In this document: positions 9,583 to 19,445 of the stretch, one piece after another
Layout of the letters: every line of letters begins with the position of its first letter
How positions within the stretch are numbered: position 1 is the first letter of the stretch
Assembly (NCBI GenBank): GCA_025370055.1
Contig: CP073041.1
Location: forward strand, 4,216,001 to 4,280,000
Direction: 5' to 3'
Source: Woronichinia naegeliana WA131
GTDB taxonomy: Bacteria > Cyanobacteriota > Cyanobacteriia > Cyanobacteriales > Microcystaceae
DNA length: 64,000 bases
Notes under the pieces: model-generated
The model's database searches: none
Seen by the model: the letters and a program-made list of their open reading frames with translations, nothing else
What the model was told of the DNA's origin: nothing
Translations under genes and position numbers: made by a program

Positions 9583-10972
9583 GGGTGTGACCTTTAGTTG
9601 ATGAAGGAAAAGAAAAGTGTTAACATGGGATGAAAAGTGACAAAGAGGAAACAATGATGACAGCAAAACTAATTAATGTAGAGGGTTCAAAGATAAAAAT
9701 AGAACTAACATTAGAACTCAGTCGTTCAATGTTGGATACAGAAATAAATATTCAAAAAGGCTTAAACGAAGTAGGTTGCATCGCCAGCAAAGAAGCCTTG
9801 AAATATTTAGATACAGATGGTTCACCCTTAAAAATCGGTGAAGAAATCTGGAAGAGTAAGGGAGAGCAACCGAAAGAATATCAAACACCTTATGGTGAGG
9901 TTATAGTGAATCGTCATGTATATCAGCGTTCACCTTTGAGGAAAAACGTATTGCCCCTTAGAAAGAGAAGCAAGGATAATCATAACATCAACGCCATTAT
10001 TGGCAAAACAGGTATCCTCAAAAATGTCAGGGATGGCAGGCAAAGAGGTGAAAAATGATTTATTAGAAAATCATGGTAGAAAAGTAGCGCTATCCTATAT
10101 CCAAAGATTGAGTGAAGCAGTAGGAAGTGTGGTACAGGCAAAAGAAGAAGCGTGGAGTTATGCCCCGCCCAAGGAGGATAGCCAAATTGCAACAGTGGGA
10201 ATAGGATTAGATGGAACCTGTATGCTGATGTGTGAGGATGGCTACCGTGAAGCAATGGTGGGAACCGTTTCCCTATACGATAGTGAAGGCGAACGTCAAC
10301 ATACAATCTATCTAGGTGCGGCACCAGAGTATGGAAAAAAGAGTTTTCTAGAAAGATTAGAAAGAGAAATTGAGCGAGCGAAAAAACGTTATCCAGAGGC
10401 AACATTGGTCGGGATAGCAGACGGGGCAGAATCAAATTGGAAGTTTTTAGAAAAGCAAACGGAAGAACAGATATTAGATTTCTATCATGCCTCTGGTTAC
10501 TTAGGTGCCTTGGCAGAAGCGTTGCATCCGAATACCGTGTCAAAACAAAAAGAATGGTTGACTGAAAATTGTCGAGAACTCAAGCATGAAAAAGGAAAAG
10601 CAGGAGAACTGCTAAATCTGATGAAAGAAGTCAAAGAAGAAAAAAGTCATTCTAAGAATCTTACCGAGAAACTACAAGCGGCGATTACTTATTACGAGAA
10701 TCATCAGCATCAAATGGATTATGCTGAATACTTAGAGAAAAAGTATCCGATTGGTTCAGGTGTTACGGAAGCAGCTTGTAAGACGTTGGTCAAACAACGA
10801 TTATGTTGTTCAGGGATGCGATGGAAGGAAAAAGGAGCAGGAATTATTTTGAGCCTACGAGCTTTGGTATTGACCAAGGAACGATGGAGTCAATTTTGGG
10901 CAAAACTTGATCAATATGGGTTCCCTGTAGAACCCTGATTACAACAGCTTTTATCAACTAAAGGTCGCACCC
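9583..10972 (+). mobile_element. ISKra4-family element A
   Basis: The ends GGGTGTGACCTTTAGTTGAT and ATCAACTAAAGGTCGCACCC form a near-perfect inverted repeat. No matching target duplication is seen, and the flanks belong to different genes (a host gene start on the left, another transposase on the right). It has probably been through a recombination event after insertion. Confidence 0.85.
9630..10938 (+). pseudogene. ISKra4-family transposase, frameshifted
   Basis: Two overlapping frames (9630-10058 and 10000-10938) together span the roughly 435-residue transposase. Compared with the second copy (38059-39084, minus) the region near 9932 differs by a small replacement that adds one base, breaking the frame. 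The second frame carries GIGLDGTCMLM (Asp), VGIADGAESNWKF (Asp), LDFYHASGYLG and PIGSGVTEAACKTLVKQR (Glu block), all diagnostic of ISKra4. Because the other copy is in frame here, this is a mutation and not programmed frameshifting. Confidence 0.85.
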
Positions 10973-11367
10973 CCTTAGCTCAAGCTCAGTCAGAGAGTGC
11001 GGGGGTCAGTATAGATGGGGGAAAGATTTGTCTGCGGGGCGAGGAGAAGGAAGGGGGACAGTGGCGAGATTATAAACTGGTGAGTCTTCATGGCAATGTC
11101 TGTGAAGCCTTTTTCCAAGACCCAGAGGGCTTAAAGAATTGGAGCAATGTTCAACCTTTGTCTCCAATAGTGACCTTTTTGGGAGATGGTCATCCCGGAA
11201 TCTGGAATGCGGTAGAGAGTTTCGCCACTCAATCGTGGCTGATACGACGAGAGGTGTTGGATTGGTATCATCTCAAGGAGAATCTGTTCAAAGTGGGTGG
11301 CTCTCTCAAACGGCTAGAAGCAGTGGAGCATTTACTGTGGCGGGGTTTTGTGAACAAGGCAATAGAT
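10973..11367 (+). pseudogene. ISKra4-like transposase (second subtype), middle part
   Basis: Open frame with VSIDGGKICLRG, FLGDGHPGIWN and LDWYHLKENLFKVGGSLKR. It is the same subtype as 2059-2683. Its 5' part was lost at the junction with ISKra4 element A; its 3' part continues at 14682 after removal of the IS4/IS5 nest. The reading frame rejoins when one copy of the 10-bp duplication GGCAATAGAT is removed. Confidence 0.8.
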
Positions 11368-11638
11368 CTGACTTTTCCCGTTAAGTGCGGATTGCAAGCT
11401 GCCAGCCTTGGCAAAGGTCATGCAACTTCAACCAACCGCGCCAAAGGACTTGGATACCGAGAGGAGTTTTACGACGATGTTCAAGATAACCACCAAGAAA
11501 AGCAACAGACTCGACAGCCCAAGCAACAGTCAAAATAGGGGGAAGTTTTTGAGAGGCGGCTGCTTTTAACACCTGAAGTTGAAGAGGATTAAGAATTTCA
11601 ATCGCGAGAGCATCGGGCTGGGTACGATGAAGATAAGT

Positions 11639-13336
11639 AGGGCTTGCTGAAAAAAGCTGAAACCTTTACGGAGAAAAATAGTAGGCGAATTAAGAACCGC
11701 TAGAATGCACGAAAATAGGGTAGAATGCCTCAAAACCATTGCATTAAGAAGAGAGAAAGCAGATGTACCGAAAGCAACAGTACTCAATTGAAACACCAGA
11801 AAACTTGAAAAATCTGTTCGGCGGGCAGTTAGACGAAGAAAATCGTTGGATAGAAATGTCAAAAATGATTCTTTGGGAAGAATATGAGGAAGAATATGCA
11901 AAAAACTTCACAGAAAAAAAAGGAGCCCCAGCCAAATCATTTAGAATGGCATTAGGAGCATTAATTATCAAAGAAATTTCAGGAAAAAGTGACAGAGAAA
12001 CAGTAGAACAAATAAAAGAGAACCCTTATTTACAGTACTTTATAGGAATGGAAAGCTATAGTAGCAAAGAAGCATTTAATGCGTCAATGATGGTTCATTT
12101 TCGTAAAAAAATAGGAATGGAATTAATAAATAAATAAATAAAATTAATAAAGAAATAGAAAAAAAAGCGACGGGTGTAGCGTCAGAAAAAAAAGAAAATG
12201 AAGGAAAGTTATTGTTAGATGCGACTTGTACACCAGCAGATATAAAATATCCAACGGATATAGGAATATTGAATGATGCCAGAGAAAAAACAGAAAAAAT
12301 AATAGATAAGCTGTATGAAGAAATAAAAGAGAAAAGGAAAGAAAAGCCGAGGACTTATAGGGAAGTGGCAAGAAAAGAGTACTTAGCCATAGCAAAAAAA
12401 CGTCGTGTGTCAAAAAAAGAAAGAAGAAAAGGAACAAAAAAACAACTAGGATATATAAAAAGAAACTTGTCTCATATAGAAAAAATGATAGAAGAGGGAG
12501 CAAAGTTAGAAAAACTAACGAAAAAAGAGCAAGAAGAGCTTGTAACGATAGGAAAAGTGTATGAGCAACAGTTAGAAATGTATGAAAAAAAGACAAATAA
12601 AGTAGAAAACAGAATTGTGAGTGTAAGCCAACCTCACGTGCGTCCAATAGTGCGTGGAAAAGCGGGAAAAGCAGTAGAGTTTGGAGCTAAAATATCGGCA
12701 AGTAATGTGAATGGCTTTGTCTTCTTAGACAAATTAAGTTGGGATAATTACAACGAATCGGGAGATTTACAAGCGCGAATAGAAGAATATAAAAGGGAAA
12801 CAGGATGTTATCCGGAATCGGTTCATGTGGATAAAATCTATCGAACAAAAGCGAATCGAGCTTATTGTAAAGAAAGGGATATAAGAATGAGTGGTCCCCG
12901 ATTGGGAAGACCGCCGAAAGAGGTGAGCAAAGAAAAAAAGAAAAAGGCACGCTCAGATGAAAGAGTGCGTAATGCCATTGAGGGTAAATTCGGACAGGGA
13001 AAGAGGAAATTTAGTCTTGGTCGAGTGATGGCCAAACTACCTGAGACCTCGGAAACGGTAATTGCGATGAACTTTTTGGTAATGAATCTTTCTACTCTAC
13101 TTCAGAAGACAAAAAGTAAAAAGTTGTAGAGTCGTTTTTCTTGTGAAAAATGGTGTTAATTTTCCTCTCTTTTGTGAGGAGTGATTTGTGTTGACCTTTT
13201 TAGACAGAAAGGAACAATAGATTAAACAAAATCTGTATTTTGATTTGTTTCCATAAGGATAAGTTATCTATGCTTTTTCAGTCCATACTTCCCTAACCCA
13301 CATTTCTTTCGTTTTTTGACTTTTTCAGCAAGCCCT
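11639..13336 (+). mobile_element. IS5-like element copy 3, complete ends
   Basis: Both terminal repeats are intact and the 4-bp target duplication AAGT is present (11635-11638, 13337-13340). The length is 1698 bp, 8 bp more than the reference copy, because of extra TAAA units inside the transposase gene. Confidence 0.95.
11763..13129 (+). pseudogene. IS5-like transposase with an 8-bp slippage frameshift
   Basis: The first 124 codons are normal, then two extra TAAA units near 12130-12140 create an immediate TAA and shift the frame. The downstream frame (12212-13129) contains the catalytic part. Two further substitutions are seen: Asp to His (LSHIEK) and Glu to Lys (EKKKKAR). The transposase is not functional. 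Confidence 0.9.
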
Positions 13337-14681
13337 AAGTAACGTGTAAAAGTTCAACAGCAATGACACTTAAAAAACCCAAAAGAGTTTTCATTCCATC
13401 AGAGGCAAGTCGATAACGCTCACTCTGACAACCAGACTTAAGGACTTTATGAAATTCTTCAACCCGCCATCGGTAGGTGTACCAACGAAGAATAGTGACA
13501 GCCATCTCAATAGTCTCAACAACTTCTGTAGTCAGAAGCATCCAAGATAAAGGAGTTTCGCCTTCGGGACAATCGATTTCTGTCGCATAAACAGCATAGA
13601 CATTCAACGGGTCACGATTATCAAAACGATAGGGAGTTCGTAGATTAACTGAGCAAAATCGGACGGCAAGCTTAACCTTCCGTGCTTTTCTTTTTCCTGT
13701 ACTCGGAATCTCGATTTCTTGATGAAAACGAATCGGTTCTGATTCCAAATGTTGCCAAAGTCGTTCACTATTTTTGTCTAAACTACGATTATGAGACGCT
13801 CTGACCAGCACTCCTGTATGCTTGAGTTGACGCACTGAGTCAAAGACTTCTGAAACATCTCCTTCTCTGTCAAATACATGAATTACCCTCGTTGAACTTT
13901 CTACCTGTTTCTCACAGGTGTTTAGAGCCTCTACCCATTTGTAGGATTCTTTTTCCTCAAATGGTCTTTGACGAGCTGCTTTTCTTTGTTCTTTCTGTCT
14001 TTCTTTTTTCTGCTTCGCCGTTTCATCTGTTGGGGGCTTTTCTTTTACCTCCCTATTCCACAGTTTTTGCCATAATAAACCTAATACTTGTCCTTTTTCT
14101 GGCTCAATTGCTAAAGCACTATGCAGTATTAATCCATTCCCTCCTTTTCCAGTCGGCCCATACCCTTCCCTTTTTTCCTTGATATTGCGATAATCTAAGA
14201 AGGTCGTATCTCCGACTGATAGCATTATCTTATATTCTTCTACGGCGGCAGTTGTCATTTCACAGTGCGGCTCTATTATCTTGACAAAGTCTGTTTTCGG
14301 ATTCCCAAAAATTCATAGGCCCTCTTTAACTCGTTTCCTCCCTTAAACACTTCTGATAAGGCTTTTCCAAACCCCTCACTTAACTTTTTCCCAATCGAGA
14401 AGGCACGATTGTTTAGCCTCTCGTCTCCCAATTCACAACTGGCAAAGTTTTTTGTCCACCATTCCAACATTTTTTGACCTGCCCTTTAAGATTTTCTCCA
14501 TTTTACAGTCTCATACTCCCTTCATCCTTTGTTTTTGAAATTTGAACGATAAGCGGGATGATGGCTTCAGAATATTTTTTTCCTGTCAAGAGAATCATTA
14601 CTCAAACCCTTGCCAGATAAAGCCTCTAGAAGTTTGCATTGCTGGATTTTGGACTTAACGGGAAAAGTCAGGGCAATAGAT

Positions 14682-14930
14682 GCGTTTGATGGAGTCAAAA
14701 GCAAGAGGGCAAAGAATTTTCAAGCCTATTTGACGAAGCATTATCAGCGTATCCCTGATTACCAATACTATCAACAGCTTGGTATTGTGATTGGTTCTGG
14801 TGATGTGGAGTCTAAGATTAAACAGGTGGGAGCTAGGGTTAAATTGTCGGGAGCACGTTGGCATCTTCATAATGTTTCTCGTATTCTTCGGCTACGATGT
14901 GCTTATCTCAATCCATCCGTGTCAACTTAA
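14682..14930 (+). pseudogene. ISKra4-like transposase (second subtype), C-terminal part
   Basis: Continues the fragment at 10973-11367 and includes YYQQLGIVIGSGDVESKIKQ, ARVKLSGARWH and LRLRCAYLN. Its last codons run into the end of another IS4-type element (GTGTCAACTT at 14919), so the natural C-terminus is replaced by SVST. Confidence 0.8.
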
Positions 14931-15079
14931 AGGAATGGGTTCCCAAATTTGTTGATTGAGAGCGGCCTTTTCTCGATGTCGCTTTCTCTCAGCTTTGACC
15001 AAACCAAATAACTTAGCACGTTCAGCCAGATAGGTTACTGTATCAGGCTTTTCTCCTCTAGCAATAGCCTTCGCTACAT
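14922..15079 (-). pseudogene. C-terminal fragment of an IS4-type transposase
   Basis: Minus-strand codons read YVAKAIARGEKPDTVTYLAE and end in EPIPLS. This repeats, with few differences, the plus-strand fragment at 17920-19229. It is cut on its 5' side by IS5-like copy 4. The pattern (short C-terminal block after YLAERAKLFGLVK) fits IS4-family transposases, but the family is inferred from this piece alone. Confidence 0.65.
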
Positions 15080-16769
15080 AGGGCTTGCTGAAAAAAGCTG
15101 AGACCTTTACGGAGAAAAATAGTAGGCGAATTAAGAACCGCTAGAATGCACGAAAATAGGGTAGAATGCCTCAAAACCATTGCATTAAGAAGAGAGAAAG
15201 CAGATGTACCGAAAGCAACAGTACTCAATTGAAACACCAGAAAACTTGAAAAATCTGTTCGGCGGGCAGTTAGACGAAGAAAATCGTTGGATAGAAATGT
15301 CAAAAATGATTCTTTGGGAAGAATATGAGGAAGAATATGCAAAAAACTTCACAGAAAAAAAAGGAGCCCCAGCCAAATCATTTAGAATGGCATTAGGAGC
15401 ATTAATTATCAAAGAAATTTCAGGAAAAAGTGACAGAGAAACAGTAGAACAAATAAAAGAGAACCCTTATTTACAGTACTTTATAGGAATGGAAAGCTAT
15501 AGTAGCAAAGAAGCATTTAATGCGTCAATGATGGTTCATTTTCGTAAAAAAATAGGAATGGAATTAATAAATAAAATTAATAAAGAAATAGAAAAAAAAG
15601 CGACGGGTGTAGCGTCAGAAAAAAAAGAAAATGAAGGAAAGTTATTGTTAGATGCGACTTGTACACCAGCAGATATAAAATATCCAACGGATATAGGAAT
15701 ATTGAATGATGCCAGAGAAAAAACAGAAAAAATAATAGATAAGCTGTATGAAGAAATAAAAGAGAAAAGGAAAGAAAAGCCGAGGACTTATAGGGAAGTG
15801 GCAAGAAAAGAGTACTTAGCCATAGCAAAAAAACGTCGTGTGTCAAAAAAAGAAAGAAGAAAAGGAACAAAAAAACAACTAGGATATATAAAAAGAAACT
15901 TGTCTGATATAGAAAAAATGATAGAAGAGGGAGCAAAGTTAGAAAAACTAACGAAAAAAGAGCAAGAAGAGCTTGTAACGATAGGAAAAGTGTATGAGCA
16001 ACAGTTAGAAATGTATGAAAAAAAGACAAATAAAGTAGAAAACAGAATTGTGAGTGTAAGCCAACCTCACGTGCGTCCAATAGTGCGTGGAAAAGCGGGA
16101 AAAGCAGTAGAGTTTGGAGCTAAAATATCGGCAAGTAATGTGAATGGCTTTGTCTTCTTAGACAAATTAAGTTGGGATAATTACAACGAATCGGGAGATT
16201 TACAAGCGCGAATAGAAGAATATAAAAGGGAAACAGGATGTTATCCGGAATCGGTTCATGTGGATAAAATCTATCGAACAAAAGCGAATCGAGCTTATTG
16301 TAAAGAAAGGGATATAAGAATGAGTGGTCCCCGATTGGGAAGACCGCCGAAAGAGGTGAGCAAAGAAAAAAAGAAAGAGGCACGCTCAGATGAAAGAGTG
16401 CGTAATGCCATTGAGGGTAAATTCGGACAGGGAAAGAGGAAATTTAGTCTTGGTCGAGTGATGGCCAAACTACCTGAGACCTCGGAAACGGTAATTGCGA
16501 TGAACTTTTTGGTAATGAATCTTTCTACTCTACTTCAGAAGACAAAAAGTAAAAAGTTGTAGAGTCGTTTTTCTTGTGAAAAATGGTGTTAATTTTCCTC
16601 TCTTTTGTGAGGAGTGATTTGTGTTGACCTTTTTAGACAGAAAGGAACAATAGATTAAACAAAATCTGTATTTTGATTTGTTTCCATAAGGATAAGTTAT
16701 CTATGCTTTTTCAGTCCATACTTCCCTAACCCACATTTCTTTCGTTTTTTGACTTTTTCAGCAAGCCCC
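15080..16769 (+). mobile_element. IS5-like element copy 4
   Basis: A full 1690 bp with the last base of the right repeat C instead of T. The flanking quadruplets differ (ACAT left, AATT right), and the two flanks come from different transposase genes. This points to recombination between IS5-like copies after insertion. Confidence 0.9.
15204..16562 (+). CDS. IS5-like transposase, full length
   Basis: An intact 452-residue frame identical in translation to copy 1. It keeps the normal TAAA and A8 lengths near 15570-15600. It is potentially active, although the right terminal base of the element is changed, which might weaken mobilisation of this copy itself. Confidence 0.9.
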   Translation: MYRKQQYSIETPENLKNLFGGQLDEENRWIEMSKMILWEEYEEEYAKNFTEKKGAPAKSFRMALGALIIKEISGKSDRETVEQIKENPYLQYFIGMESYSSKEAFNASMMVHFRKKIGMELINKINKEIEKKATGVASEKKENEGKLLLDATCTPADIKYPTDIGILNDAREKTEKIIDKLYEEIKEKRKEKPRTYREVARKEYLAIAKKRRVSKKERRKGTKKQLGYIKRNLSDIEKMIEEGAKLEKLTKKEQEELVTIGKVYEQQLEMYEKKTNKVENRIVSVSQPHVRPIVRGKAGKAVEFGAKISASNVNGFVFLDKLSWDNYNESGDLQARIEEYKRETGCYPESVHVDKIYRTKANRAYCKERDIRMSGPRLGRPPKEVSKEKKKEARSDERVRNAIEGKFGQGKRKFSLGRVMAKLPETSETVIAMNFLVMNLSTLLQKTKSKKL

Positions 16770-16770
16770 A

Positions 16771-17840
16771 ATTAGGAGATGGCAATGAATCGGACAAAAA
16801 GGTGTTTCCCCAGATAATCAAAGACTGTCAAGAAACGTTGAATATGGAAGGTTTATCGGCGATTGATGGAGCTTTTTATACGGCGGAAAATGTGGGCATG
16901 GCGAGGTCAATTCAATGGTTAAGTCGTGTCCCTCTGAAAGAAGCCACTGAGACTTTGGCAAATATATCAGAAGACCAATGGCAGCAGGGTGAACAGGACG
17001 GTTATCGTTGGCAAGTGAGGGCTTCGGAATATGGGGGTGAACAGCAACGATGGCTTGTGGTCGAAAGTGCTCAACGTCTCCAGTCCGATAATAAAGCTAT
17101 AAGTCAAAAAATTGAGAAAGCCGATAAAGTTGTCAAAAAAGAATGGCAGAAACTTTGTGGACAGAATTTTGCTTGTGAGGCCGATGCTCTTACTGAGGCT
17201 CAACTCTGGCCAAAAACCTTGACTTATCATCAACTCAGTCAAGTTGAGGTTCAGACTATTCCTTACTATGCCAAGGGAGGAAGACCGAAACAAGGGGCTA
17301 CCCCTCTCGGTTTTCATTACCGCTTAACTGGGCAATTAAGCCTTGATTCCTCTTGCTTGGAAGCCGCATCTAAACGGGCTGGACGTTTTATTTTAGCTAC
17401 TAATGTTCTTGATTCTCAGGTTTTGAGTCCCGACCAGATGTTGGCTGAATATAAGGCTCAACAAAACACCGAGCGCGGCTTTCGCTTTCTCAAAGACCCT
17501 TTCTTTTTTGCCTCTGCTCTTTTTCTCAAGAATCCTCAACGCATTATGGCTTTGATGATGATTATGGTTGTCTCTTTATTGGTTTATACTTTGGCACAAC
17601 GTCGCTTACGACAGGCTTTGGCTCTTGCCCATCAGACTATTCCTAATCAAAAGGGTAAACCGACCGCCATTCCCACTCTGCTTTGGGTCTTTCAGTCTTT
17701 TCTGTTTATCCGTTGGTTAGAGATTGACGGCATTCAAACTATCGTTAATTTGACCTCCAAACACAAACATATTCTTTCCTTTCTTGGCTCTTCATGTCAA
17801 AAGTACTACTTTGTCTCTTGACTTACCTGCGGAATGTGGG
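16771..17840 (+). pseudogene. IS1634-family transposase (second subtype), C-terminal two thirds plus right end
   Basis: Open from the IS5-like junction at 16770 (LGDGNESDKKVFPQII) to the stop at 17821, then the right terminal repeat TGCGGAATGTGGG at 17840. It aligns with residues ~190-537 of the transposase at 2777 but is clearly a different subtype. The N-terminal DUF4277-like domain and left end are missing. The apparent Met at 16802 is internal. Confidence 0.85.
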
Positions 17841-17959
17841 CTATACGGTCTTAAATCAATTGGTAGGGGAAGTGGCGATTGCTCTAAATCAACCGAAAGA
17901 AAAAATCTCAGTAGAGATGGTGTTTCGGAGTCTATACTATGTAGCGAAGGCTATTGCTA

Positions 17960-19090
17960 TACTTCAAACGTTCATAATCTGAGATTTATCAAAGCGTTGA
18001 AATCGTAAGGTGAGCAAAGAATCAAGCTCCTCCTTATATTTTACGTTAGCATCTTCAAGACATCCTGAAATTGCTGCAGAAAACTGCGTAAAATCTTCAT
18101 AATATTTTGCGTATAAACACTTCTTCTTCACAAACTTCCACAGTCTTTCAATTAAATTCAAGTTAGGAGAATAAGGAGGTAAGTACAGTAACTCTATTCC
18201 TAATGATTCTGCCAACTCCTGCACAATTCGGCATTTTTGATAACGAGCATTGTCTAATACCAACGTAATCGGTATTAATAGTCCTAATTCTGCTATCTTT
18301 TCTAGGAGTTCACAAACCTGAGTTCCCGTAATATAAGAACTGTTCGTTACCATAATTACTTCATGGGTAATTGCATTTAATGCTCCTAACACATTAAAAC
18401 GTTTTCTCCCTGATGGTGACTTAATAAAAATCCTTTTGAAGCACCATATAAAATTTACAAATGCTCCCATTACAAAATGAGAGGCATCTACAAAGAAAAC
18501 TGCCCTTTTTCCTGCTTTTGCCTCTTCTAGCCTTGGTTCTAGCTCTTTTTCTCTATAGCTATCCTGAGCTTCTACATCTGCTTTTGATGGAATTGTTCCC
18601 ACCTTTAGACACCTCATTCCTATTGACTTTAAAAATTTTCTGACTTGCGTTGGACTTCTTTTTATTCCCGTTAATTCTTCTATTCTTTTTACTGCTTCAT
18701 TTATTCTTGCTGGTGGATTTGACTCAAAATATGCCTCAATTTTCCCTTGATGCTCTGTTAACTCGCTTTTCGGGCGATTAAATTTTATTTCTTTTAGTTT
18801 TTCTATCCCGCCCTCTTGATAATCACGGATATAGCTTGTCACCGTATTTACTGAAACTCCTGCGAATTGAGCAATTTTTTGATGAGATAATCCCTGACTT
18901 TTTAACCATAAAACTTCCATCTTTAGCTGTACTCTAGGATGCGGGTGATTAAACCGACCGTAAGACAACAGTCTTTTGTCTTCTTCCGTAAATTCTAACT
19001 TAATCATTTCTCAGCCTCTTGACTACTTTTTCTATTTTTACTATATTATCTCTTATTTTTAAAATTCGCAACTTGTGACCGTGTTCAGTA
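17960..19090 (-). mobile_element. IS630-family element copy A
   Basis: 1131 bp, flanked by the TA dinucleotide on both sides (17958-17959, 19091-19092), as expected for IS630/Tc1-type elements. Removing it restores an open transposase frame. Ends TACTTCAAAC and (reverse) TACTGAAC are imperfect inverted repeats. Confidence 0.93.
17964..19007 (-). CDS. IS630-family transposase
   Basis: A 347-residue DDE enzyme. An N-terminal helix-turn-helix region (LSHQKIAQFAGVSVNTVTSY, residues ~40-60) is followed by a winged-helix segment and a DD-E core: Asp in VFFVDASHF (~residue 170), Asp in LVLDNARYQK (~255) and Glu in SPNLNLIERLWK (~290). It differs from copy B in three residues, including His instead of Asp two positions after the catalytic DA. 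It is intact and has a clean TA duplication, so it is a recent insertion. Confidence 0.93.
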   Translation of the reverse strand: MIKLEFTEEDKRLLSYGRFNHPHPRVQLKMEVLWLKSQGLSHQKIAQFAGVSVNTVTSYIRDYQEGGIEKLKEIKFNRPKSELTEHQGKIEAYFESNPPARINEAVKRIEELTGIKRSPTQVRKFLKSIGMRCLKVGTIPSKADVEAQDSYREKELEPRLEEAKAGKRAVFFVDASHFVMGAFVNFIWCFKRIFIKSPSGRKRFNVLGALNAITHEVIMVTNSSYITGTQVCELLEKIAELGLLIPITLVLDNARYQKCRIVQELAESLGIELLYLPPYSPNLNLIERLWKFVKKKCLYAKYYEDFTQFSAAISGCLEDANVKYKEELDSLLTLRFQRFDKSQIMNV

Positions 19091-19236
19091 TAGAGTAGAA
19101 AAGCCTGATACAGTAACCTATCTGGCTGAACGTGCTAAGTTATTTGGTTTGGTCAAAGCTGAGAGAAAGCGACATCGAGAAAAGGCCGCTCTCAATCAAC
19201 AAATTTGGGAACCCATTCCTTTAAGTTGACACGGAT

Positions 19237-19445
19237 GACTACCATCCCATGGCTACCCTAGTGAACGGATCGCTCAACTAGCCCTCCAACATCAAGCCCA
19301 AATGATTTTTCCTCAAAGTCCACTCAGTCTGCTTTTGCCTAAATTCCTTGCCGCTAAACTTGCCTCTTCCCCAAGCCCTGATATGCTTACTTTGGCCGCA
19401 TAGTTATTACCTTATCTGGCATCCATAAACTTCGCACTGTCCAGT
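19237..19445 (+). mobile_element. 3' fragment of the ISX element (see 32998)
   Basis: Matches the last ~210 bp of the ISX element at 32998-36209: the end of its transposase (IAQLALQHQAQMIFPQ, stop at 19401-19403) and its right terminal repeat ending CACTGTCCAGT at 19445. It abuts and truncates the ATPase gene on the opposite strand. Confidence 0.85.

Larger units (their letters stand above)
11381..14470 (-). pseudogene. Tn5-like IS4 transposase, split by an IS5-like insertion
   Basis: The short first frame (14276-14470, 64 codons) is the Tn5-type N-terminal DNA-binding region. The second frame (from 14258) encodes the catalytic core but is cut at about 13337 by the IS5-like copy. The last part lies at 11381-11638. 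The two frames are joined through the same TTTGGGA heptamer as in copy 2 (see 34632). Before the IS5-like insertion this copy was equivalent to copy 2. Confidence 0.88.
11368..14671 (-). mobile_element. IS4-family (Tn5-like) element copy 1, interrupted by an IS5-like copy
   Basis: Ends CTGACTTTTCCCGTTAAGT and ACTTAACGGGAAAAGTCAG are perfect inverted repeats. The 10-bp target duplication GGCAATAGAT flanks it (11358-11367 and 14672-14681). Subtracting the nested IS5-like copy plus its 4-bp duplication leaves 1602 bp, exactly the size of the second copy at 34431-36032. Confidence 0.95.
17841..19229 (+). pseudogene. IS4-type transposase C-terminus, interrupted by IS630
   Basis: Codons VLNQLVGEVAIALNQPKEKI and VFRSLYYVAKAIA run to 17957. 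After removal of the IS630 element and one TA they continue in frame as RVEKPDTVTYLAERAKLF and end at TGA 19227-19229. The 5' side is cut by the IS1634 fragment. An inverted partial duplicate lies at 14922-15079. Confidence 0.7.

Noticed and set aside
9630-10938. Programmed frameshift in the ISKra4 transposase
   Set aside because: The second copy is in frame at this point and broken elsewhere, so these are separate mutations.
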